From assembly GCF_037975245.1 (NCBI RefSeq), contig NC_092563.1, forward strand, positions 4,285,001-4,349,000: a stretch of 64,000 nt of DNA, in the 5' to 3' direction. Both the position numbers and the translations under genes were made by a program. The notes under the pieces are model-generated. The model was not told the DNA's origin and did not search any database. It saw nothing but the letters and a program-made list of their open reading frames with translations. Shown here one piece after another: positions 37,601 to 52,600 of this stretch (position 1 is the stretch's first letter; each line of letters opens with the position of its first letter). This DNA is from Apostichopus japonicus. Taxonomy: Eukaryota > Echinodermata > Holothuroidea > Aspidochirotida > Stichopodidae.

Positions 37601-40600
37601 TATGAAGCTAAGTGTCACCGACACAGTTAGTGTTGCTCTTGATATAGCCATTTCTTTGCTGAGGTAAACAGCTGGAACTTCAAAAAAAAAAACTAATTTT
37701 ATCATTCTTTAACATTTCATTATTTCAAACTACACTTTAAGTGTAAGAAACTTCACTGTGTATACACATTTAGGACCTACAGCCTTTGGCCAATACCATA
37801 ATTATTATTGCACCATAGTGAGATAAAGACAAATATAAAGTAGTCCATTAAAAAAATAATTAAAAATTTAAATCCATTTGCCAGAACTAATGTGTACAAT
37901 ACAATAGTGTACTGGGAGGGACCTGCTTTGTAAACATCAGAAACATTGTTTACCAATTAATTTTTTTGGTTTTATTACCCAGCTGGCAACCATATAAGAA
38001 TGTCTACCCAGAGTTTGGGAAGGGTGGTAACTAAAGAATAGATCTATGGCTGTTAACAGCAGAGTAAAATACACACATGAAATATACAGGCAACTGTGTT
38101 TCTTGTGCAAATATATCGCGAGAAGATACAACCTTGTCATTTTTGTCTTCTTAATATTCCAAATGAAGCTGATGAAAAGCGAGTAAAATCACTGACCTTT
38201 GACCTCTCCACCAATAAACACATTGAGGCCATCTCTCTGATTCCAACCAAGGGCATAGTTTGTCCAGTTACTCCCAAACGTATACTTGAAGGATGTGGAC
38301 CATATATTAGTTCCATCCACCACCGTCGTAGAAATGTGAGAGTTATTAAAGTGAGCCGAGTATCCATGGGATGTAGACGTCTGAGCACCAGAGCTATGAA
38401 CGAAAACAACAAATATATATATATACTTACTGCAATTTATCTGTAATTAAAAAATCTCATTCTTCCATAGGGAATCCTTCAATGTCTTCATGGCCAGCTG
38501 CTTATAACACATATAAAGCTTGAATCGTAAGGTAATAGCACTCAAAACCTAACCTGGTGTTGACTGATCACTCCCATTTAGAAGTTTTCTGATACCACAT
38601 CATTTTCATTCCTGATTTTATTCCCTTCATTTCTATTTATTCTTCACAACAATTTTCTTGTGCTTACATTTGTTAGTTTTGAACAAATTCAGAGGTTTGG
38701 ACAACATATTCAAGTATTTTGATGTTTATTTCATTTTAATCAGTCTGCCAGCTACAAATTGTTCACTTGGGAGGGGTGGGGGGAGGGAGGGGTTAGTGGG
38801 GCTTGTTAAGAACAAAGTATAGCCATGTCTCTTGCTAGGAAACACTTTTAATATCCTTTAATATTGATGGGGCGCATCTGCTTATGGTACTCAAATGGAG
38901 GAGTTACAAGCATGCCAGAATTTCACATGATGTGATTATCCTGTATCGAGGAAGATCGCATGAACACGCGCTATCAACAATTTTAACCGACCATGAACAC
39001 CTTGGCGTAGTAGTAAGTCACTCACCTGAGGATGTAGCCCACTCCTTCAGAGTTGGTAGCAGGGTTCTGAAAATGGTCAGTGGAACCCATTTTTATCCAC
39101 AGAGAGATTGTGAGTCCAGCGGGGTGGCACATCGCAGGGTCACTCAAACAGTGAAATGGAAAATCACCTGAAGAAGAGAGATAGAGTGCATAGAGTGCAT
39201 CTCGGGCAAAAGAAAACCAGACTTCTTTTGTCCTCAGCTCCAACCATGGTGGTGGGCACAACCATTATGTGGAGGGAATACACCCCATTCCTAGGGGGTC
39301 TGTAGGGGGTCTGTGAACATCTCTCTCTGTCCCTTGGGCAAAGGTTGAGAACCTAGGTGTTTGTATATACAAAAAACAAATCCCCACGGCCTAATCTGAT
39401 ATCTTATCTTGCAATAAATTGTGGTAACAGTACATGGTCCCTACGCAGCTCCTAAATTGGTTTGGGTAAAGTGTGCGCTCCACATGATATCATCATGAAC
39501 TGAGACTGACATCTGGTTAAACTCTTGAGGATTTAATCTGTAAGTGGATGACGCTACTTTTCATGAATCGAAACGCACCCGAGGGTCGATAGTAATTATC
39601 CATCACAGGAAACTTTGCAATATTATCTAGTAAAGACTGACTCACCGACTGTCACGTAACCGAAATCTTTCACTTCATTCTTGGCAGTATCTGCTGCTCC
39701 TTCTTCATTTTGGAATCTATCCTGTGTGAGGACCGTATCGACAGCCTCGACACTCCCCTCCGGATCAGTCACATCGAAGTAAGAATCGGCTGATGAGTAG
39801 CCCTCCACCAGACCTGTGAAAAAGACAAGAAATTGCAAAACATATAGGGTATTGTACATAATGAGGGAAACCTAGCTTGTTCTAAATATAGACCATGATC
39901 AAGCTAAATGCAATGGAAAAGAAACCTTGGATTTGTCAAGTAGACAACATTAGTAGCAGTGAAAGAGGGGGGAGGGGGGAGGGGTAAGAATGTCTGCTAA
40001 TAAAGTATATGTTTTCTAAGAAATCATCACAAGCAATCACATATGTGCATATACTTTTCAACTTTTTTTTTCTTTATACACCATACACAAATGGATGAGG
40101 AACTAGCATGTAAAATCAAATCAAATCTGACATTTCACAACGATAACTGTTAACTTTTATTCAAATTTTGTTAAGATCTACATATGTAAACACTTGTACA
40201 AGACCCTCAAAACTTTGACGAGCTGTCCTCTACTTTTATCATCAGACCATCCTCAAACATGCTTCTAGCTTTTCCAACATTTGTAGGTAAAAACCATCAT
40301 ACTCAACAACAAAACTATTCCTTGACAAATCATCTGATCTGCATAATTTTACAAAACCTATATTCCGACGTAAAGACCTAATATTATGTCTTGTAAGGCA
40401 TTTTGATGATAGAACTCTGTAAAGCTTCACCTAGGGTATAAAATAAACCTCCCAATTCCACCTCACCTCATCTCACTTTAGTTCCCTTTCCCTTACTCAC
40501 TCTCTCTCTCTCCTTGTCCCCCTCCCTTCCCCCTCTCATAGCTTGCATGGTACATTACCTCCTGAGCCAGTGTAATATTCAGCTGACGGTAGCTTGTCAC

Positions 40601-43600
40601 TGCCAGTAGGGGTCAGCAGCATGAATTCATCGAACGTTGCCTCCAGCCGTTTCGTCCTGGACCGTCCACCTAATACCAGGGTACCTATCATCTCTGATTC
40701 TCTGACATCATCTATCGGCTTTGACTGATGGACCAAAGACATGTGGAAAAATACGAGACATCAGAAAGAAATCCCCAGTATTACAGTAAGTAAATTTTAA
40801 TGGCCCCAAGAAAAATGACCTCTTTTTACCAATTAGTCTGCAACGCCTGCCACATATTTTTTTTTGCATGAGGGTCTTTGTGTGAACGCTGTATGATTAA
40901 CTACACTGTAGACATGAACATATTTCCACACAGTGTGTACACATAGAGCCTAATGGTGTTAAGAAGCTATGCAGGCTAAGCTTGTACAGCCTGAGGTCGA
41001 TTAACGACTGTAGCAGGTCGATTTCATAATCACAAAACTTTCCTAGCTTCTGTATAGCGTGCTATAATTGGAGCCAATAAAGCAGATCTTTAAGGATATA
41101 AGGGTCAGAGACTTACCTCAGATGAAACAACTTGGCCATCAAGCACCAGCAGCATTCCATCTTGAGGGAGCCAGAGGAGGGCCAGGTACATCCATTCATC
41201 ATAGGTGATATTAACAGCTGGTACAGTACCCTGCCATGTCCTGGTACCATTGGACACCATCGCTGTAATTGTTTGCCTAGACTGAGATATGGTGAAGCCA
41301 ACCTCACCTGGGAGAGAAGGGTATAAGGTAGAACCAAACAGGGAAATGTACGCTGTCAACAATATATAATTCACATTCATTCTGAGCGAAGATGATAACT
41401 TCTGAATCATAAAACTGTGCATGACCATGGTTATCTAAACCTAACCCACTATAAAAGGTGTGTGTAAAATACTAAATGACGGTGACACATGACATATTCA
41501 TTACAGTTATATCTTATTAGCAATAATCATAGCTGAAAATAAACAATGATCAACAGGCCAATATTGATGTTAATCGTGACCTACCATCAGCAATAATCAT
41601 TAGACAACATATTAATGATGATCTTGCTTGTATAAGCAATCATAATCCATCAGCTAATATTGATGATAGTGGTTCCTTGAAAATAAACAAATGACCAATA
41701 TTGGTGGGAATGGACCTACAATCAGCAATAATCAATAGAATGAAAATATGAAAATATGAATGATGATCTTTTCTTGTAAGCAATCATAATCCATCAGCTA
41801 ATATTGATGATCGTAGTGCCTTGGAAATAAACAATGACCAATATTGATGGGAATGGACCTACAATCAGCAATAATCAATAGACAAAATATGAATGATGAT
41901 CTTGTCTTGTATAAGCAATCATAATCCATCAGCTAATATTGATGATAGTGGTGCCTTGAAAGTAAACAATGACCAATACTGATGGGAGACGACCCACAAT
42001 CAGCAATAATCAATAGACAAAATATGAATGATGATCTTGTCTTGTATAAGCAATCATAATCCATCAGCTAATATTGATGATCGTGGCAGTGGCGGAGCGT
42101 CCATAAAGTCAGAGGGGGCGGATGCCCCCCCTGACGGACTCAAATGGACTGCTGGCGCCCTTTTCAGCTTTTTACCACTTTTTACTTATTCGCGATTATT
42201 GACTTTTTTATTGCGCTCTCAAATACCTATTGACATTTGTCACATTTTGTTGGTATAATTTTCTGACAAAATGGTGATGACACCTATTTATTCTTCATTT
42301 ATCTGCAAATTAGCAAGGCCCAGAAAGTTCATTTCCCGCGATCTAGGGAGTATCTTTACTCAAAAAATTTCTGTACGCTGTATAAGTATAAGCAATCAAA
42401 ATCCATCAGCTAATATTGATGATAGTGGTGCCTCAAAAACAGTGGCAACTTCTCCATAGGGCTCAATCTGTCGTGAAAGTACCGACTTACCGGCAACATC
42501 GGCTCCGAGACCGACGAGATGAGCAACCCTCTTAGAAGTGATCTTGACTGGTCTCAACCAGAAGGAAACAGAGAATCCATTTTCACAGAGAGACGGGATG
42601 TGAGGGCATCTACCTGTGAAGTCCCCGAGTACTATCTCGCCGGTGTCAGAGTTATCCGTCACTAGAGCGTCCCCGTCCAAAAATTGATTGTCGACCTTCT
42701 GCACACCTGTCGGGCTCAGCTGGTAAGGGAACTTAAGGTCAATAGGTGCATCAAAGGGCCAACAGTGGGCCCCCAGATGCAGACACGACAAGGCACTCTC
42801 TGGAAACGGAAGTAGACGTTACATGAGAAACAAAAGTGTACATAAAATGAGAATGAGGAACAAAGCAAATTTGTAAAAACAAACAGGGCACTTTCTAAAT
42901 TGTAAACTGTTGTCAAGTCACCACCTCATAAGATCACCCACATTAGCCTACTTTAGATCCTCAACCTTAAATGCCACAATGTATTATTTTTACTTTCAAG
43001 ACAACATATCTGACAGGAAAAATTTGTCCACGACAACAGTGCATCGACAAACCTTTAATATAATTGTTATTTCCAGCTTTTTGCTTAGATACCTACAAAT
43101 TTCATTCAGCTCTTTTACATTGATAAGTTTCTCATGTTACTTAATAACATAATATAATTTATCTAAGCACATCCATGGAACACGAGGTATTCATCACTAT
43201 TTTAGATGTTGTGGCCACTTTTCGACTGCACGCAGCTAATGACATAAAATGTTTGCCATCACTCTTGCATTGGCCTAAGCTGTAGCCTATTGGCACTATT
43301 CTAAACAACAGGCTATAGCTGCAAATTTATGACTGCTGCTGTCATAAGGTTGCCAGTGGAACATTTTGAAAACAGGAACTGTTTTAAAGATAGGTTGTAA
43401 TACACTAACTTTGAAAAAACAAAAAACTTTGTATTAAAAATACAAAGCCCACCTTTTGGAAATCTTCGCTCTCCGTAATTATTTTATGAAAATGAGAATA
43501 AAGTCATTTTTTTATCAATATTTGCCCGTGTGACCTGATTGACCCCCAGAACTGTCATGCCCTTGACCCGACTTCTTCCCTCTTGTCAGGACTGACGATA

Positions 43601-46600
43601 ACATAGCAAAGAGTTTTTCATTCTTAGAAAAAACTATTTCATCAGCACCAAATTGTTTTCAGTAATTAGTCACCAACTCATGAATATGTATGAATTCATT
43701 GTCCTATCATACCTGAGACACCAACTAGCTGCCATATCTTCTTAGGGTAGACATATTTATCCCAGGCTGCGATGCTATGTATCTTGACCACCACGTTGAA
43801 CTGGTTAGACTGGATGAAAAATATGTCAGAGCCTAGATCTTGCGATGTGTCTTCAGCAATGGAGTCAAAGGTCATGACCTTTCCGTTGATATAGACGGCG
43901 AGGTCTTCATACTGACTCCAGGTCACCACCAGGTTAAACCATTCCTTTACAGGGACATTCTACAAAGGGAAGGGAAAAAACAGTTATATTTTCATTTAGT
44001 TGAATACAATTGACCAATATCCTCCAATTTTGTGAAATACAAAGAATAAAATGGAGTTAAATGAGCTTACTGAATCCTGCTCAACCCAAGAAAAGACTTG
44101 CAATTTCCCTCTTCACCCTCCCTCTTCCCTCCTATCCCCCCCCCCCCCCCGACCCACAGTTGTATGGCTCCACTTACAAAAAGCCTCCTGCTAATAAAGG
44201 CAATACTAGAGGACATCAAACATTTTATAAATGTGATATTTTTTAAGGTTACTACTTACCAAGACAGAGACCATGTAATCTCTCCGAATTGAATTTAAAG
44301 ACAAGGAGACGAAAAGACCTTGTTGGGTAAGTTGCACGGAGAAACCTTCCCTGCCGGAACTAGAATAGACCAAAATGAGAGCAAATTTTGCATGAATATT
44401 CAAAATAATTAAACTTCCAGTGTATATACAGAGCAATCTACATGAGATAACTTATCACATACAGAAACACAATCATAGGACGATTTTTGAAAAAAAAATC
44501 ATAGAAATCAAAAATAAAATACTGAAGAGAAATCTTGAGGTAATATTGCAGAAATGTACAAGAAAAAAACTTGATCGGACAGAATGAAAGCCAATTTTTA
44601 CAATTTAGACATTGTATTGAAAATTCCAAAAAATATATAATGCAATTCTTTACTTTCACTAAATCTACTTGTATTTCAAATGATGAACACAGAAATTTCA
44701 ATTTAAACTTTAAAGAGGTGATTATTACTTATTATCATTATTATTATTATTAATATGATGAGGTTACAAGGTGATGAAACCTTTACAGTCGAGTGAAAAT
44801 TTTTAATAACTTGAGATACTTAGTGATTTTCTGTTCTTCAATTAAACAAACAAAAATTTTAACAATAGACAAAGTTATTAAAATTCCCTGAAGGAAGAAG
44901 CAGTATATAAAGGAATTGCAGGAAATATCTGGTAAATAAACCAACCGACTTTGTTAAATTTCTACTTTGCAGTCTTACCGAGCAAGCTGTAAAGCTACTA
45001 TGTACTGTGCATGCAGTCCAGATGTATCACTGTACAAAAGTTCATGTGTTACAGTTGTCAAGGTACACACTTACATGATCTGGAGGATTCCCTTAGACCA
45101 CCAGAACTTTACTTCTTCTTCGACGAAAAGCCAAAGGGATAGGCCGAACCCATCCACGCACTGGTCGATATCACCCAGACACTGTAGTTCTGGCAATATA
45201 CTGGGTACAGCTGGGAACACATGATAAGAACAAAACATATAAGCATGCATGCAATATTTGAAAGAGGAATATTCTCAACTTATAAATATGATAAAAAAAT
45301 AATTTTTCTTTGATGTCTTAGGACGACTGACAAAAGCTGTAGCCAGTATTGGTAGAAAAAATAAAGTTGCCAATGTATTTTTCAGGTCAACTTCGAAAAG
45401 AAGCATAGTAAGCATTTGTGTACAGAATTTACTCGTTTGCTTGATGGCAACTATATGGGCAAACTTAGAAATGGCCTTCCTGCATTACAAATCATAATTG
45501 TAATATCTAAATAAATGTTGACAGTAAAATTTGACAGTAAATTTTGACAGTAAAATTTTGAAAGTGGAAGAGAACTTTGATGGTACGTACATCTTATCTA
45601 AAACGGTACACCATTATGCCTTACCGTTTACGGTGAATCGCTCGATTATTTATACCATACAAATGCATGGATGTGTCATTAGCATGTTTTGACATCAAAC
45701 TTAAGCAGCCAAACCTTACAAATTAAAAAGTTTTAATATGTTTTGAAAACGATGCAATTCGGCTTTACACAAGACATTATCGTTTAATTGTGCATCAATA
45801 TATAAATATATGATAGATATATATACATATATACCTAATGTAATTGTGGCACTGTCGGTGGATAGGGCTACGCAATTCTCACGGACGTCATAGGTAACTC
45901 CAGATGTGAAGGATTGGTAATACTGTGTTCGTCTCAATGAGCTGAGTAATGAAAATCCACCATTAAATAGCTTTTTGGCATCCCAGCTGACGAGGGCCTC
46001 AGAAAAGTAAGGATTCTCTGCAGAGAAACATAAAAAGAACCATGAATGTTATCATCTCCTGCAGTTAGCTTGAAAAGTATTGTCCATCCTCTGAAATTGG
46101 TATGGAGTGTTACCGTCAAATAGCAAATTTAAATTGCGCCTTCTTTTGGTATGAAATGTCCAGAATTAGTTACAAACCTACTGCTACCCTGTTAACATAA
46201 GCCACTGGATTGATAAATCAGGGCTTGAACATTTCCTAATTATTTGTTTTTTAGTAGTTTTCATGAAGAAACATACAATTTTTCATTTTTTTTAAGGATA
46301 GGGTAGGTGAAGTTGAAGAGTAGGGTGAAGTAGATTAGGGTAGGGCAAAGAGTGGAACACAACTTTACAAAATGGCCTTCAGAAAAAATGAGAAAATGAC
46401 TGGGAATGTTCTGACACATTTTTTGAAAAAGACGTTGTTGGCCTCATAAAACTCAAAAGAAAATCTCCAGAAATACGAATGGAGTATCTGAAAGGTTCAA
46501 TAAATTGATCCATATATTTACCTGGGAATCCAAAGGTCTCTCTGGCCTGCCATGGACGCACCACATGGTACCACACTGCCACCTCTGCTACCGTCACTTG

Positions 46601-49600
46601 GGCAAAGTCTCCTAAGAAGTCGTTCCTTCTTCCGATGGTAAATCCAAAATCAAGATCCGTGGGTCGGATTCTCCTCACGCCCACCCAATCGCCTGCTTTG
46701 AGGTCACCATCCAGGTAAAAGAACATCCCGTCAGACTTTTTCCAAGATATGGCAAGATGCACCCAGCTGCTCACTGATAACCAAAATAAAAAATCAAACT
46801 AGTCCTCTTTTTTTTATCTTTTTTTTTATTCAACAAACATATAAAATACAAAATGACATTTGATACACCCAGTATTAATATATATTTGGTAAAATTAATC
46901 AAGAGAAAAAACAAAGAGAAACATTAAGATATTATATGCTATGTTAATTATTATTTATTTGCATTGTGCAGGATAAATCATATTAAAAACAGAGTAACAA
47001 AACAAAGTTTTCATATTTTTACCTCCACTCACAAAAACACATGGGAGTTCTTTTTTTCAGTAAAGTACCAAGGAAGAACTAACCTGGTAATTAACCTGTT
47101 ATTGTACAGCAAATTGATATGCTTTAAAATGGTCAAATTGCTTAGCAAATGAAACCATGAACCAGTTTGTGTTCTCAGCGATGGTAATTCCAGCATTTTT
47201 ACAACAACCAAACTCATAAACCCCCAAAAGTTCTATACGGAATAAAATATGTTATTATTATATTATTATTTGCTGTAATATCTGCATGGAGTCACACAAT
47301 TTAAGTACACATGGGGAGCAAAAATGAATGTTGTCGCTTCAAGTAAGATTTCAATCACAAACCAAACCATATAGTTCTTGAATCTTTCGAATCATAAAGA
47401 AGAGTGTACCATACATAAGAATATTGAAGACCATAGACTAAGACCAAGGCTGGAAATGAACCTCTTGAAATTTTGTACCTTTTCTTTGACAGACAAAGCA
47501 TTAGTGAGTGCTACATGTACACTGAACATCTGTTATCTTGAAATAATCCTATCATAAGTAGACCTTAGGCCTCTATAAACAACACAAAAAAAAAAAAAAA
47601 AAAAAAAAAATTAAGCATTGGAAACGCTAACAGTCTGGTTGAGTCTTACCATTTTCCATACTGATTTCTGTGATCCATTCTCGTCCTCCGTCGACTAAGA
47701 CTGCCCTCAGCTTATCCCCAAACTGATAGAGGGCGACTCCCCTCGACGACTGAGCGCCGCTACTGAAGACACAGTGAAATTCCTTGTCTGAGGGCGCTGT
47801 TAGTCTCAGCCACATACCAATGGTAAGACCATCCACACAGAGTTCTGGGTTACTCAGACAGGTACCTTCATGGGAGCCTGCAAGCACACATGGAAGGAAC
47901 CTTGCATTGCAGCTGGGTCTTTATAATTACGTAACTGTTTCCATGGTTACATGTACATTGCTGCGCTGGATTTCCAAACAATTTCTTTCTCAGCGTGCTT
48001 GATAGATTCTACATCAACATTTATCAGAAATATAAAGAGACTATTGAGTCTATATATAGCTTGTTTTCTTTACTTTTAATTCTTAAATGACTTTAAAATT
48101 TTGTTTTATTTTGGTGCACCAAAGTTTATGCCATTGTGCATGGGCGGCGATCATGGGGGGGACGGGGGGGACATGTCCCCCCCAATATTTTAGGTGGGGG
48201 GATATTGTATCTAATATCCCCCCCAATATTTGGGGGCATAAATTTTTTTAAGCATATGTTTTGTATGTTTCTATGATATCGCTAGTAATTTCAAAATAGA
48301 AAATGCTTAGATGCAACTTACAAGGCCTGGGAAGTGCCATTTCCAGCGATCTGGGAGGCATTTTCGGCCAAAATTTTCTTTTGCGCCTCGCGCCAACTTA
48401 TGGTGGCGCTACGCTTAGAAAGTCTGTGTACAAGCTTTGCCCCTTCCTTGGCAAATTCCTTGCAAGGCCCCTATCTAAAGGTGTCACAATTTGTTACTAT
48501 ATATGACCGAAAGTACCGTAGTTTTTACTTTTTTTCTCGAAATGAATAGCTAGACGGTACGCATCCGTAATGAAATTTGGTTTGCATCTTGTGTATGAGT
48601 GTAAGTACGTACAATCATATATATGATCCACATCGATATGGGTGCACTGGGTTTCCATTTGGCCTGTTTCCTACAATATTTCTAACCGCAGGTGCGTAGC
48701 CAAGGGAGGGGAGGGTGAAGGGTGGAGACCGCCCTCCCCCTCGAGCATATTTTTTGGGGTATTTTCTATGATATCGAAGTTTCATAGTAGCCGTAATAAG
48801 AGGTTTGAATATTTGTACACCAATAATTTAACTGTGTCTGAATTTTCAAAAATTCCTTGACCAACATTTTTCATCATACTTCCCTCTACTCGTGCAATTT
48901 TGACCGGTCTGTTAGGGTTGAGGGGGGGGGGGGTTCTATATTGGTTGTCCATAGATGAAATTTTGTGCAACATTATGGGTATGTTTTGAAGTGAATTTAT
49001 TATTCAAATTCTGAACAAATAATGGGCTTAAAACCTTGAAAAGTGGGGCTGACGGGTATTGTGGGGCGTTACGTAGAATTACCTACAAAAGCAATGATCC
49101 ACAGGAGATGCAATGAGGTCGAACATGATGTGTAACTGGTGACAATCTTGAAAAAAGGTTATGAATGAAAAAAAAAATTGGGGGGAAAAACTTGGTTCTC
49201 AGGCAAAAGTGTACATCTGGTTGGTCATTTTCAAGCCCGAGAAGTGCAATTTCCGGTGATCTGGGGGGCTATCAAAACCAGAAATTTTCTTGTACGCTGC
49301 GCGCCAACCAATGGTGGCGCTCCGCTTTGATAGTAATTCGCCAGCATCCAAGCAAATGTCCCCCCCAATATTTGAAACAGATCGCCGCCCCTGCCATTGT
49401 GCAGTTTTTAATCATCAAAGTAAATGAAAAAGAACCTGTAGACTATATACTGGTGAACAGTTCTCTTCTAAAGGTGTTTGAAAAATGGTTTATGGTTAAT
49501 AGTAATATTACTTTACTGTCTTGGATATTTGCCTAGATGAAATTATAGACCACCCTACTATAATGCACTTCACTGTAGTCGATAGCCAGTCAAAATAGGC

Positions 49601-52600
49601 TCCAGTCAATCGCCCCATATCTCATGTAAAAGATGGGGCTTGTCAACGAACAGTGAGTAATACTATTCTCTGCAAATGTATACGATTTGCATTTACGTAT
49701 CACTAGAATATCTCCTCCAGTCAGTGTTAGAAGACTTCCCTTCAAGACGTGTCCACATTTATGTGGCAAACTTCTCTGTTTATACTCACCCAGTTGTAAC
49801 CACTGATCGTCTTGATCACCAATCTCCAAAGCGTATCCTTTGCCATTTCTGTCTGGCACCACCTTCCTCGAGTCCCTATCGGCTGTCTCTATTGGTGTTG
49901 TCATGGCAACTACGTCAGTACTATTCGTGAGGACATAATGGTCTCTTCTCACATATGCATCCAGACTCCAGTAGTAATCTGCTGTGGTCATCATCCTAAA
50001 CTGATCAGCTTTACAAAAGAGGCAGAGATATGACAGATGTGAGGTGGAAATGCAACCATTTTTATATTTTTTTATAGAAGTGTTTGGGTAATTTCAGCTG
50101 CTACTTAAATAACAATGAAATCCAATCATGATACAATACCTCACCATTCCAATAAATCAAGTTTATTTATTAGATTATGAATCAAAGACAAAGTAAAACA
50201 TTTTTCAACTTTCCACTACAACTCTTATGCATGTGAGTAATGGTAACTGGAGAAAGTTTCTGGGCGATGATTACGATAATCACAAGCTGTAATCTTCGGT
50301 TGTTGTTTGAACTTTAAAACTGTGATTTATCAAAGTGATTCCACTGAAAATATTTGTTGAGGCAGGTTTCACACCACAGCTTAACAATCGTTGAATTTAT
50401 TCCACATGTGCAACAGTTTGAAAAGGCCTTGAAAATCATGTTAAAGTATGTAAGACTGTTTAAGACTACTTTCTTCACAAAATTAGAAGAACAATAGGTA
50501 CCATGGTCACAGATAAAGCTAAGGTTTTCTTTCATTGTCCCTTTTCTTTTTGTTAATATTCTTTTGTTTGTTTTCTTTGCTGTTCCTCTCGTTTGTTTGT
50601 CTTTAACTCTGGAAAGGGGAGCTGCCTGTGAAGGAAATCTAGTTTCTTCAGCTCTCTTCCACTTTCTGTATGATATGTGTTCCAGCCTTATTTGTTTGAA
50701 GTTGACTGAAACTAAAATAACATTCATGTGATGAGAAAAGCTAGACAGATGTCTAAGTTGACTGTCTAGTTACTTACCATCCATACCCAGGAAGCTATGA
50801 ACTTCAAACTGGTGAACGTATCGGTCCCATACAGTGAAATCACAGACGGAAACTGATGGCGTATCCGTCGAGAAGGAGTTGATCAAGGCATCGTACTCTA
50901 GAGCATCGGCCGGTCGTCCGTTGATATAGGACTCCAATTCAACATCTGGATGCCAGGTGAGGCCGAGATTAAACCAGCCTTCGGGAAGGTCTGGACCCAG
51001 CAAACGCCTCTGGATCTTGTAACCTGACGAAAGGCTCACTGTCGTAATTAATGAAAAGAGGGCTGGTTAGAACTTGTTAAGCTGTGACACGGATCATGTT
51101 TGACCGATGAGCTTTTAAGGTAAGTAACCATTAAACTCTTATCCAATCTACGAAGGTTACATACGATCTTTAAAGTACTGCGGATAGCATCTGGGTAACA
51201 TCACATGTGCAGTGCAGTGGAAAAGAGAACTATATAGCTAGTGAGCGGAAACGTATCAAACGCAGCACTTCTGTGAAATTTTGATCATGATTTTAACCAT
51301 AGCAACTAAAACGTAACCCATAATTTTGAAGCGGTTCGCTAGCTTCTCTCCCAAATGTGTTCTTCACATCTGGAGAAGATGATGCAGCATTCCACAGCTT
51401 GGTCCAAACCATCACTATTTACCAAAACAATTTTCATTTTAGCTGAAACATATATCAAGTCAAATTGTTAACTTTCTGAGTGCAAATGAAAAGATTGAAG
51501 GAAAGATTTCCAAAGTATTGTTTCCAGCCCCTTAGCTTGCTTTATCTGTATTAAAACAATGGGGTGTAGTATTTACGACTGATTGAAGGTCATAAAGTAT
51601 AATTCAAATCATACCACACATTTTAAGTAGTCTGCTGCTTAATAGATATTCAAAAGGCGCCCTAATTAGTTTGTCGAGAGATGCTACAAACATAGTCGTT
51701 TAACACATTGCAAGAGCTAGATGTTTAAAAGTTAATAGAGATATTTATTTGACAATGGGTGGAACATGTTTTTTCCAATTCAAAGTCTTAAGACTCTAAT
51801 TGTGTCAAAATGGGAACACACGATAGTACCATACGAAGAAATAAATTATGATAAGGAAAAAAAAGTTCCTGATAGTTCAGGTTTTACTACAAATCCAAGT
51901 AAAAAGGAAATAACGATGTAATAATAATAATAGTTATTGTACACCCTGAACCTGTACACTCATACAAGCATGTAAAAAGACACATCTGTCTTTAATGTAA
52001 GAATCTTGAGGCTCAAAACATTACCGTGCAGTAAAATGTCACTTCCTTCAGCAATCACGGCATAGGCCACAAAGTTTGGGGAATCAATCTCAAAGATATG
52101 TTCGGGGTCAGACCCCTCCGACTTGGTGGCCAAGATGCGGAGCCAAACGGACACGGCAAACCCCTCGCTGCAGTCATCGAAGCAACTCAGACCATTGATG
52201 GGATTGGTATCCCACAGGAAACGGAGCTGACTGGATCTACCAATCTACAAAACAGGATAAAAGAGACCAAAAACAAATATTTAAAATAAGAAAAGATCAG
52301 TTTTACTGACGCTGATTCTCTTCTTTGGAGAATTATAATGTTTAGTATTTTGAGTCTGTCTAATATGTTTCCTAGCATATTATGAAAATAGTTATCAGAA
52401 TTCATACATATGCTCCATTTTTCATGATATACTCCCATTTGTCAACTCTTTACTTACTTTTTTATTTTCTTGTAATAAGGCAGAAATGGACTCCTTCCGA
52501 CTTAAAGGTCTGCTTTATTGGCTCCAATTATAGCATGCTATAGCTACGAAAGTTTTGTGGTTACGTAATCAACCTGACACGGTCGTAAATCGACCTCGGG

